Shown here piece by piece: positions 20,901-32,900 of a stretch of DNA of 64,000 bases (position 1 is its first letter; each line of letters starts with the position of its first letter). Position numbers and translations under genes: made by a program. This DNA is from Globodera rostochiensis (lineage: Eukaryota > Nematoda > Chromadorea > Rhabditida > Heteroderidae). The stretch lies in the NCBI GenBank assembly GCA_018350325.1, contig JAEVLN010000001.1, positions 2,965,501-3,029,500 of the forward strand, written 5' to 3'. The notes below the pieces were generated by a model that was not told where the DNA came from, did not search any database, and worked only from the letters and a program-made list of their open reading frames with translations.

Positions 20901-23900
20901 TAAAGTGCCATAACATTTTCAGAATTGACGACATTTTCTACTCGCGGCTGCACTTTTATTTGAATGCCGAAGACATGGCCACAATTTTCATCAACATTCG
21001 CGAAATTTTGCGCGTTAACCTGCATTTTTTGGCCAAACTTGAGCCCGCCGTTTTGCACGCGCTGAACATCGAAAATCGCCGAAACACCGCCGGCGGCGGT
21101 GAAACGCCGCCGGCGCCACTCAGTGTGGCCGAACTGTTCATAAGGTAAACAAAGTGGTTTTTATTATAATTTTAGACTTAAATTGGGAGTGGATTTTGGG
21201 GAAAAAAGCAAGGGGCGCTAATGGACGAAAATAATGAAAAATATTTTGAAGTTCTGACCAAATTTCAGTCCCAAAATTTCACAAATGGACTTTACCAGTC
21301 CCGTTTCAACCAACCTACTTCTTCGAGTTAAAAGGTCCAGTTTTTCGCAAAATTTGTCCCTGTTAGAGCCCGGCCGATTGAGATTCTCGATTAAAATCTT
21401 GATCGATCTTTAGCGATCTCGATCGGTCCGCAAGTCCGGGCTCTAGTCTCTATGGCTTTGCAAATCAAAACCGGTGTCCTCTTGGCCCTTAAGCTTTTCC
21501 CCTACCCCTCGGGGACGGGAAAGTCGGGGGTCGTGGAGACCGGGGTCAGCAATTGAGACTTATGCGCTTTAGCTTCAAAGAGCGCTTCACCGCTTACGCA
21601 ATGTACTGCTCGCTGCTCGGCAAGTCCACGAGTCGCATCGACGAGCTGGAACGAAACGATCCCGAGTTTAAGCAGCTCGTAGCGGTACCGTAATCAGTTG
21701 GAGCTATAGATCGGATTGATCGAGAATCTCGAACGGTCCGGTCTCCAGTTGGGGGCGGCCGTCCGTGTTCAGAAATTTTTATTGCTATAAAAAGTTTCTT
21801 TTTTGTTTGTTGGCAGTTTGTGTTCCAAAAATTCGGAATATTCGAGTTTCTATACTGTATTGTGTATAGTAAGTGGCACTTTTTAATTAACTGTATATTG
21901 GGGGCACACAATTTTTGTTCAGAATTTGAGCCGGGATGAGCAGTTTCGACTTCAGGCGCTGGTGTTTCTCCCATTTCAGCGCATCACCAAATATCACCTG
22001 CTGCTTGATGTAAGTGTGACAAAATGTACCACAGACAAAAGGTCCCCTTGACAAATGGTCCCGTATTTTGTCTTTTAAAACCCACCGCTGAACAATTTTG
22101 GCTCTAAAAAAAATTATGATAAACATTTTGAAAGTGTTCACGAGTGTGTAGAACTTCGACTGCGACTACGGGTCAAAATGAACGATTTTCTGATAGGGGG
22201 GGGGGGGGGGGTGTACAATGTGAACAGTTTTTTCGTATGGGCATTTTTGAAAGAATTTCCATTAGTTGGCATTTTAAAAACGAGGAAAATACCTAGAAAA
22301 TCTGGCCAAAAAATGTTCTTTAGTCATTTTGTCCAAATTGCCGCCCTTCAAAATTTGACGGCACAATAAATGTTCAGAGTTTGGCCAAATACACGACGCA
22401 CGACTTGGTCGAGCAGGCCGCCCTGAACATTGCGTACGAGTCGATGAAGGACGTGTGCGACTATGTGAACGAGATGAAGCGTGACCACGACACCATCGAG
22501 TACATCAACACAATTGCGCGAAGCATTTCTGGACTTGATTTGGTAAGGCCGGGGCGTGTTAATGTGCAGACGCAGACTGCAAGCAGTCAGTCAGTGTTTT
22601 TGCTGATTAATCGGCTTTGATCATATTGTTGCTGATCAATAGCTTTGATCAGATTGTTGCTGATCAATAAACTTTGATCAGATTGTTGCTGATCAATAAA
22701 CTTTGATCAGATTGTTGCTGATCAATAAGCTTTGATCATATTGTTGCTGATCAATAAGTTTTGATCAGATTGTTGCTGATCAATAAGCTTTGATCAGATT
22801 GTTGCTGAGGCTTTGATCAGATTGTTGCTGATCAATAAGCTTTGATCAGATTGTTGCTGAGGTTTTGATCAGATTGTTGCTGATTAATAAGCTTTGATCA
22901 GATTGTTGCTGATCAATAAGCTTTGATCAGATTGTTGCTGATCAATAGAGATCGGATTCCTAGTCTTTTTGTTATTTTTCAGCGGCTTTTCTTGGCGAGA
23001 TATGCACGAAAAACGTATTTTAGTCGGAAATTTCGTCGTTTAATAATCTTGAGACTATTTTCAAATTTTTTTGAAACTATTTTGCCGTTTTTCAAAATTT
23101 ATTAACAAAAAGCAATCGATTCGACTAAATATTATACCTAAATACTCAGATGGTGGTTTTTTTTTAAAAACGAAAAGTTCGCAAAAATCACATTTTATGT
23201 GGGTTTTTTTTAATCTTCCAAGGTTTTTTCGGAATTCACGAAAAAAAATTTATACAACAAATAATGTACGCAGATTCCAATATTAATACAACAAATGAGT
23301 GAACCCAACAATTATAATCCCATTAATCCGATTTTCTGTTTAAATTCCTCCATTAAATTCATCTGTCGTCTGTCCGTCCATCACTTCTTGGGCTCACTTG
23401 GGCCTTCGTCGTTTTCGTCAAGCATTCTGAAAATTAGTAATGAGAATTTTGAAACAATTTCATTCACTTACCCGTCGCCATCACTGCCGTAGAAGTTAAT
23501 GAGGATGCAATTCCATTGACGGAACCAATCCCACCGAATGACCTCCTCCTCCCACTTGGCCCATTTCGCCTCTTCTCGCGCAATTGGACAACGCACCAAC
23601 AGCCAAACGTATTCGTTCAATTGTCGCAAAGTCAATCGCTCCGCCGTCAAATTGTTCTTCAGCTCAAATGGCACAAGGTGATCGTCCTCCTCATCAAACC
23701 AGAATTTGATGATGAAATTGGCCGGCTCCGAAGCGTTGACAAATGCCTAAAGCGAAAGGAATGATTACTCTCTCAAATTGATTATAAAAATGAGATTAAT
23801 TACCTCTTTGAGTCCTTCCATTCCTGCCGAATAAAAGTCACAATGAAGCGTCTTTGGAAGTCCATCTTCACGGGGGGTGAGCAACCATTTGGCCACAGCT

Positions 23901-26900
23901 TGACGGGAAGAAGCTTCGGCGTTGTCTTCGGCTGGGAATGCGGGGAAAAGTCCAAAGGAAACAATCGATCGGAGCTTTGCGCAGTTGCGAAGAATCGTCG
24001 GAGAGAATTGTTGCAAACGGTGCAATTGAGAGTTGTCCAAACGAAGGCGGCAAATGTTGTTGTTGATCAAAGGCCAAATCTTTTGCCGAATGATTTCCCA
24101 GCTGCGGCTTTGGTTGATGGAGGTATAAATTGCAACAGTTGGCGCGGAAGAGTCGAAAAGTCGGCGAATGCGTTGCAGGAATTCGATGACGTTTTGGTCG
24201 ACGTAACTAAAAGTTTAAAACATTTTAAAATGGGTAAACTTTTTAGGAAAGAAAGGACCTGATGTAAATCACTCTGAATCCGATCACTTTGGTCGGGAGC
24301 GGTCCTTGAGGAATTGGCAGCCATTCACCGGAGTTGACAATTTCTGCGCAATTTCCTCCAAATGCACGAAGAATTTCCAGCCAACTCAGCGACCATTTCC
24401 TCAATTTGAAGTGTTCGTCCACCATAACGTCGAATCGATCGCTGATCAATGCCATTAAATGTCCGAGTTGAAGAGGGCTAACGAAGGCGAAGACTTCTAG
24501 CCAAACGTCGGCACAAATGGAACTGAAATTTGGGGATTTAGGGCTTTTGATTTAACTCTTCTGCTGGAAATAAACTTACACTTCTTCCATTTGCTGTTGC
24601 TGCTCTTCGTCGCTTACATTGTCTGACATTTTGTAGAAAATTCGATTATTTAGGGGTTCCGATAAAGCTTAGCTAAAAAACAATTCAATTTTAAACAATA
24701 TTTCCGCCTTAATGATTGAATTGTAAGTGGAATTGCAAATTTGGAAGGAAGAAACAAATATTATAATTGACCAAAAAATATGTTTCAGCACTTGGACAAA
24801 ATGTCCAGTAGCCCAAATGGGACAAAATGTCCGATAGTGAATAAAACGCCAAACGACCCGACGGGTAAAAATGGCCAGTAGGCCAAATGGAACAAAAACA
24901 CGTGTAAGGCTTTATCTACTTGACTAAAAAGGTGAAATATTGACTTAATATTGGCCAAAAACCCTAAAATATTGACCAAAAATATTTGAATTTTTTAAAA
25001 ATTCTAAAAAACTCCTAAAATAGATATTGCATTTTTCTTAAAAATTATCCATAGAAAGTTCGAATGCGCAAACAGAAAGGACGTACCATTCGAATTGAAT
25101 TCTCTTTTCAAGAGCTATCGATTGAAATATGTGACTCTGGACCCAAAAGGTGAGATATGCACCAAAAAACATGGTTTAGTCGGAAATTTTTAACGAGACT
25201 AAAAATGACTAGATCCCCCGAATACCCCTAGAAACACTTTTTTAGCGGATTTACAAAAAAAATTATTTTAATTTTTTTAAAACATAGATGTTGAAATCAT
25301 AGATTAGATGATGTCATATGATAAATCTGACATCATATTCGTAATCAGCGCCCTCAATAACCCATGAATACACTGAAAGAATTGCATAAATCTTGAAATT
25401 CCACTCATAAATGCTTCTTGTTACTAAAAAAGCGAGTTGAAACAAAAAAAGCGAGTCGAATCAGAAAAAGCGAGTCGAATCAGAAAAAGCGAGTTGATCC
25501 AAAAGCGAGTTGATTAAAAAGCGAGTTGGTGAAAAGCGAGTTGATATTTTACCAAAATTTAGTAGAGTCGACCAAAAAATGTTGGTAATACTTTGGTTTG
25601 GCCCCCCTTTTTTTTGGTAAAATTACTTTTTGTTTTAAAGTCGATCAAAAGGTTTTTTCTGGGGCATTAGGGGGCGTAGAATCCGAATCTGACCTCCGAT
25701 TCGACCTATTTCGAACCCCGGACCCGAATTCGAACATTTGGTCGAAAAATTCAAAGATTTTCAAAATTTACATTTACGTCTTCAAATCATTCAAATGAAT
25801 GAATTCGACCATTATTTGCCTTTTCGATGTAGGTTTGTGCTTTTTGAATGATTTCGAGGCCAAAATTGATTTATCGAAATTTTTGAATTTCGAAAAATGT
25901 TCGAATTCGGGTCCTGGGTTCGAAATTGGTCGAAATGGAGATCAGATTCGGATTCTACGCCTCCGAATACCGCTAGGAACGCCTATTTATCGGCTTAGAG
26001 AAAAAAAATTTTTTTTCAAAAAAAGGAGGGGGGGGGGCCAAACCAAAGTATTACCAAAATGTTTGCGTAGTGTCCTATTTTTTCAAAGTCGGCAAAAAAG
26101 GTTCTTTGAGCGGGTCCGGTCAGTTCGGCGCAGCCGGTTCGGCGCGGCCGGTTCGGCGGTTTTTCGGCGCCGTCCCGTTTCGGAGCCGTCCCGTTTTGGC
26201 GCCGGCCAGTTCGGCGCCGCTGGTAATTTGGATATTTTGGCGCCGACAGTTTTTAATAATAAAATTGTTTTTATTCAAAAAATCACTTCAATTCTAGTTC
26301 CTAATGTTTTTGCGTGCATCCAAGACTTAAATTAAAGTTTGCTAACTGCGTCTGACCAAATGCTTCTCCTCATAAAAATTTCGGTTGCTTTTGAAAAAAA
26401 TTAATTTCTAAAATTATTCGAATTTGGGTCCGATGTTGAAATTGGGTCCGGGGTATAGTCAGATTCGGACATACGAGACCGAAAACTTTTAGAAATATCT
26501 TTTAAACTTCTTTTTCAAAAAAAATTTTTAGATGTGGGGGGATTTGTTCTACCAAATGTTTGAATTCGGTTCGGGGTTCGATATTAGCTAAATCCAAGCT
26601 GCGATTCGTATTATACGCATACTTTTACCTAGAAAATATCCACTTAAATTTTAAAAAAATTTTTCCGTTGGGGGCCGCAATTTTTAATGATTGTCGATTA
26701 TCCGTTAATAAAACAGCTTTTAAGCCTAGGCCTAAGCTTAGGCCTAAGCTAGCTTAGGTTTAGGCCTAAGACCTTTTTGTCGACTTTTAAAAAAATGTTT
26801 TTTTTCGGCATTGCTTAGAAATCAATTTTTGTCTCAAAATTGTTCAAAAAGCGTGAATTCGATCATTTCTTTTTGTTGTATTTTTTCCAAAATAGACCAA

Positions 26901-29900
26901 ATGGCGAGTTATTCATGAAAAACATGTTATGTTGTCGGAAATTTCGTCGTTTTAACGAGACAAGAATGACCATTAACCGATTATTTATGAAAAAAAGCGA
27001 ATTAATCTGAACGAAATGTTGGTAATAATAAATCTTTGGCGTTCTGTCATAAGTAAAAAAGAAGGGCGTACGGACCGAATGTCGACCAAGCTAAAATCGA
27101 TCCGAATGTCGACCGTCCGAATGTCGACCAAGCTAAAATCGGTCCGAATGTCGACCGTCCGAATGTCGACCAAGCTAAAATCGGTCCGAATGTCGACCGT
27201 CCGAATGTCGACCAAGCTAAAATCGATCCGAATGTCGACCGTCCGAATGTCGACCAAGCTAAAATCGGTCCGAATGTCGACCAAGCTAAAATCGGTCCGA
27301 ATGTCGACCGTCCGAATGTCGACCAAGCCAAAATCGATCCGAATGTCGACCAGTTATAAAAATTCAAACTTTGTGTTTGCTTTAATTAGGTGTTTAGTTT
27401 TTTATGTTTTTCAAAGTGCCCGTACATTTCGTCCGGTAACGAAAAAACGGACGATTTGGTACGCTCACATTTGGTCTAGGCGACATTTTGTCGTTTTTAA
27501 ATGCATGTTTTCAAGGGTAAAAGCATGCGTAGATCACGTATCCAAGCTCGAGTTTTGCAAATCTCGAATCCTGAACCCAAACTCGAACACTCGGTCTCGA
27601 CGGGGGAAATCGATTGGTAGTATTTATTCGGATCTGAATCATTCAATGGGCGAGCGATGGCCGAAAAAGCCTAACGAATCCTAAGCCAGGATGGCTTAGG
27701 CCTAAGCCTAACGAACTTTTGACCAAAAAGGTCCCCCTATGGTTTTACAAAATTTGAACTGTTTCAAAAACCGGTTTAAAGGTCGAGCCGCTAAAATTTT
27801 TGTTTATTCCATCGTTTTCACCACCTAAGAAACCCTATAAATAATTTTGGTGTTTCTTTAACAATTTTAAGATCAAAATTAATTTTTTAAAAATTTTGAG
27901 ATATCTGACAAATGTTCGAATTCGGGTCCGGGATTAGGAATTGGCTGAAAAGGAGGTTAGATTCAGATTCTACGCCCCCGAAAACCCTTTATTGTAGTCT
28001 GTATTCAAGCCAATTTACAATGGGTCGGTATTCGGACCGATTTTGGCTTGGTCGGTATTCGGTTCGGTAGCCGACGTTTGGGCCCTGCCGTTGGGCCCCG
28101 CCGTTTGGGCCCCGAGGACGTTTGGGCCCCAAGGAAACGATATCAGGGCTGCGTCGAAATAAAAAATTTTCGAAATAAAATTTTTTTATTTCAGTTTTTG
28201 AAATTGAAACAAAAGAAACACAAGGTTCGACGCAACCCTGATGCATACATATACATAAGTAAAAATACATCATTGTTTTCACTAGAGATCGGACGGTACG
28301 GGAAAGTACCGACGCTTTTTCGGTACTTTTCGGTACTCAGGCATCGGTACTTTACCGAATAGTACCGACCGAACCTTTTCGGAAAGTACCGATGGTTTTC
28401 GGTACCGGTACTTTTTCGGTACTTTACCGAAAAGTACCGACCGAAAAAATCTGAGTACCGAAGGTACCGACCGAACAAAATTTGAGTACCGAAAAAAGTA
28501 CCGAATGGAAAAATTGGTAATATATTTGAATTTTTCAGCGGTTATTGAAAGTAATACGTGGCTCAGTGGTTAAAATGTTAACCAAAAGACCTTATTGTCT
28601 GAGGTTCGAGTCCTCGAAAGATAAACAATATTTTTTATGTATTTAAGATTTTTAAATTGAAGGTAATTTAGGAATTTCTCAATTTTTTTTGAAGAAAGTT
28701 ACTAGCAAATTAATTTTCAAAAATTTTAACCGATTCAAAACCTCTAAATTTTAAAGAATTACTTTTTTTTCACCATTTTAGTTATCGAAATTGGACAAGT
28801 TTTCTTAATAAAATCGTAAGAATTTTCATTTTGTTCTCTCGGCGACGCCTTCGGCTAGAGCTGTTCGAGAGTCTCGGTCTCGAACCGAGAATTTCTCGGT
28901 TTTGATTCCTCCATTCCCAAAAATACCGTATTTTTAAAATTTTGGTTGAAAATCTCTTAACTCAAAAACGGCTAATGCTAGCAAAACGATTTCGTTTATG
29001 AAAATGAAGTAATATCTATAATCGATAAAAGTTCATAGCCTTTTATTGATTGGTAACCTCCTTTTCACATTATCCACCCAAAAGCATGCATACCAGGGAT
29101 GGGCGGAATTCTGATTTCCGACTTCCGATTTCCGACTTTTTTGGGGTCGGAATTCCGATTTCCGAAAAATTTTTAGGCCTCGGAATTCCGAGTTCCGAAT
29201 TTTTGAGGGCGTCGGCGCCCATCCCTGATGCATACCCAGTGTTATGCGCGGAAAAAAGTTTATGCGTTTTTTGAAAACCCTTAAAAATATTCTCGGTATT
29301 TAACGCATTCAACTTTTTTTCGGTACGGTTACATAACTTTGGATACTGATCAAAAAATGCACTAACTTGATCCGACACCTCCTTCATAGAGATCCGGAAA
29401 CCCCAAAATGCACTGAAAATGGGGCTCATTTTGGAAAAAAATCCCTGAGGGCATGGAAAAATTTTTCTGCAAAAAACCGTCATAAGGGGTGAATAGCCCA
29501 CTAAATTCTCTACAGAATCGCCCTTTGACTCTAAGCTCTCCGACTTTCCGAAGAGTTAGGCTTGGGATGAAAAATTTTTGTCGGTCTCGGGGCCTAAGCC
29601 TTCTTGCCACAGAGCAGGAACAGGTCGAAATGCTGATTTTTTTGAACCGCAATCTCCCAATACTCAATTATTAATATAAGAAAGCCAAGATTTCCAAAAT
29701 AAACGATTTTTTGTTGAAAAGTTAATTATAAAAAATTTTGGTACCGAAACCGAAAAAGTACCGACAATTTTTTTCGGTACTTTTCGGTACCGGTACTTTT
29801 TCGGTACTTTACCGAAAAGTACCGACCGAACCTTTTTGGACTTTTTCGGTACTTTTCGGTACCGGTACTTTTTCGGTACTTTACCGAAAAGTACCGACCG

Positions 29901-32900
29901 ACCCTTCTGGCCGGTCTCTAGTTTTCACATCCATTTTTTTACATCAATTATGGTCTACTATTTTTTGCCTAAGCTCTCAGGTTAGGCCTAAGCCTAAGCC
30001 TAACGAACCCTAAGCTCAGGGTGGCTTAGGCCTAAACCTAAGCCTAACGAACACTAAGCTCAGGGTGGCTTAGGCCTAAGCCTAACAAACCCCTAAGCCT
30101 TATAATTTTCAGAATTTTTGCGAGGAATTTTCCACAATTACCAAATGAACCCTTGAATTTCCTTCAAATTTTCGGATTATTGTATTTGAATTATTATTTT
30201 TGTTATGTACTGTTCATTTGAAAAAAAATTCTGAATGAATAAAAAAGCTCGGCAATCTGCGTCCAAACTCCCCATTGAGAAACTTTAGGGGGCCCAAACG
30301 TCCGGGGCCCAAACGTCCGGGGCCCAAACGTCCCCGGGGCCCAAACGCCCAAACGTCGGGGCCCAAACGGCAGGGCCCAAACGACCCACACTCCACATCG
30401 TATGTGGGGAATTTTTTTTAAATGTGCAGATTTTCCTGATTTTTTGCACAGAGCTCAGAAACAAAATGCTCTATCATTTAATACAAAATTTATTACTCTT
30501 AATACAAATTTGTTCGAGTTAGAGGAATTTGTTTTAACAACCAAAAATATCGACCTAAATGCTCCAAATTCCACCATATTTTGGTTAGAGTAAGCTGGGG
30601 ATGCTAAAAGCATGTCTGCAAAATTTGGTCACGAAATACAACCTCTGAGCTGTGTTACATGGCCTCAAAAATTTAGTAAAATTCAATGGCGGGGATAGGA
30701 TGTCGAACATCACTCTGTCTGCCGCGTCATTAGAGAGTCTGTTAATTTGTTTAAATGGTTTTGGCGTTATGATTTGCACAAATTAATTAATTCGCTTTTT
30801 TTCATAAATAATCGGTTAATGTGACTATTCCGAGATTTTCGTGAATTTTGAGACTGGTTTACCATTGAAAATGCAATAAAATTAAAATTTTTCAATTTTT
30901 CTTGCCAAGATCACTAGTTCATTCAAAAATTTTTCATAAAAATTTATTAAATTTTACTTTCTTGTCAAGTATGTTTGTTAACAACAAAGTCTTTTTTTAG
31001 TTTTTGCTATGTCCGTTTAGTCAAAAATTTCAATTTTCTGACTCCATTTGTTCATTAAGCGATTGGAGGACTACGGGCGCCGCGTGTCCGATGATTATGT
31101 GAAATTGGTCAATCAGAACAGCTCGGCCCAGCGTTATGTGTTTCTGTTTGAGAAGATGATGATGTTCTGCAAACGGAAGGTCGCCCAAAATTTTACGCAT
31201 TTGGTTGGTCATCATCACATTGAATTTCGCGTCTTTTCAGGACGGCGTGTACAGGAAGAAGGAGCACATACTGATCGACGACTTCGAGCTGGTCGACAAC
31301 GAGCTGGAGTCGAACCATACGGCGCCAAAGTACAACCACACGTTGACTCGCAAGTTGACCAACAGCTTTTTTGACAACACGTCGCTCACGCTTAAACGTC
31401 GTGACGCGGGCGTGCATAGAACTGCAGCTGCAACACAACCAGTGGTGGGTTGAAATGTTTCGGTTCCAAATTTTTATCTTCAATAAAATCATAAAGCAGC
31501 TGGAAGCTGTACAACAACCACAGACCCAGCAACAGCAGCAGGCAACACTAACACAATTGAACAGCTTGCAGTTGGTATTCAAGACGGTGAAGCAGCGCGA
31601 CGAGTGGAAGGAGTTGTTGCGGAAGACAATGTGCGTATAGCAACGGCCAACCAGCCAGCCGCTAATCAAAAATAAAATTTTAAAATTCAAAAAAAACTAA
31701 ATATTTTACACTTACCGTATACCACCTTCTCTAACCGTACTTCCCTGTGCTGAACAACAAACCCTACAGTGTGCCAACTGTAACTTAACGTACCCGCATT
31801 TAAGCGATGCGTGCAGTCCGCGCGCGGCACACGCCAAAGGGCACACATTGACCTACAAAACATACACCAGTGTTGTCAGCTGTGCCATTTGCAAATTGTT
31901 ACTGCGCGGAAAATTCTTCCAGGGATACCATTGCTCAGGTGATCAAATGCTTTATTGAAGTCCGTCCGGTCAGCACTGATAGTGAGTCGGATCGATTGAC
32001 ATCGAGTCCGATCAGCACCGATTCGAATCGATCGGCATCGAGTCGGATCGATTGGCATTTAGTCCGATCAGCACCGAGTCTTATCGTTACTTCGGCACTT
32101 AGTCTAATCTGCACTGTTTTTGAAAACCCAAAAATTGTTTAAAAATCTGCAGGCTGCAACCGGGACATGCATCGCGAGTGCGCGTGCATGAAGGAGTGTG
32201 TGTTACTGGCTCAACAACAAAACGGCAATTGCAGACCCAGCAGCAGCTTAAACGGCACCTATCAGCGGCATAACAAGAGAGCAAAAACGAACACGCAAAA
32301 TTGTAAGACTTTGAATGGGCGTGAAGCTTTCCTTATCAATAGGATGACGTCGGGGTTGAAACCCCCGACGTCGGGGTTTATCGCGGGGGTGGGACTCAGA
32401 TGACGTATGGGTATTAGAGCCCGCGGGCTTGAGCTTCGAGCGAGACGAGATTCTCGAAAACTCAGTTTTATTCAAGACAAGATTCTCGAAAAAATCTCGA
32501 AAATTTCGTTTATTCGAGACGATTTCTCGAGAATCTCGTCGAGATTTTTCGAGACGAGATTCTCGTCTCGACCGGGCTCTAATGGGTATGCCAATTGGAA
32601 ACTGCTGGCCACCGATTCAAATCGATTGAAGAGGCGAATGAATGGAGAAAGTAGTCCAAGTTTTGAAGCCGCCACGGTTGTGATTAGGAGTGGACAAATA
32701 CACGACCGACCAGCAAGCAGCTTAATGGGGGAGGGGGCACAGATGGCGACGATATAATGGACTAAGGGGGGGGGGGGGGGTAATTAGTTAAAGTCGAACC
32801 CAAATTCGAACAAATTTCCAGAAATTTTATCGAATTTTTCCATTAAAATTGAAATATTTGGATGTGATAACCGGCACCAGACTGCTGGCGGCATGAAATC

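Larger units (their letters stand above)
28283..29920. mobile_element. 1638-bp non-autonomous hAT-type element
   Basis: Perfect 8-bp target duplications GTTTTCAC at 28275-28282 and 29921-29928. Terminal inverted repeats TAGAGATCGG / CCGGTCTCTA (one mismatch). Both subterminal zones (28290-28510 and 29735-29900) are built from GGTACTTTTCGGTAC palindromic repeats, as expected of transposase-binding arrays. It contains a tRNA-like sequence and a nested 134-bp MITE; no transposase gene. Confidence 0.92.
26971..30821. mobile_element. Composite element with perfect 36-bp inverted ends
   Basis: The 36 bp at 26971-27006 (CATTAACCGATTATTTATGA...) are repeated exactly in reverse complement at 30786-30821. 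Further inside, GGGCCCAAACGT repeats occur in opposite orientation at 28075-28135 and 30288-30388. Between them lie a 42-bp minisatellite, a 1638-bp hAT-type insertion and TTAGGC-like blocks. No transposase reading frame was recognised. Sequence resembling the inverted end also occurs near 12091. Confidence 0.7.

Noticed and set aside
27016..27684. Plus-strand 222-codon open frame with an [13 protein letters not shown] repeat
   Set aside because: It is the translation of a 42-bp minisatellite divisible by three; the minus strand gives an equally long frame, and there is no start context, splice structure or homology.
32582..32760. Possible extra vav exon
   Set aside because: Protein-like in one frame, but exons 13 (ending 32302) and 14 (starting 33604) join in phase without it and no acceptor fits; it is just right of a MITE target duplication.
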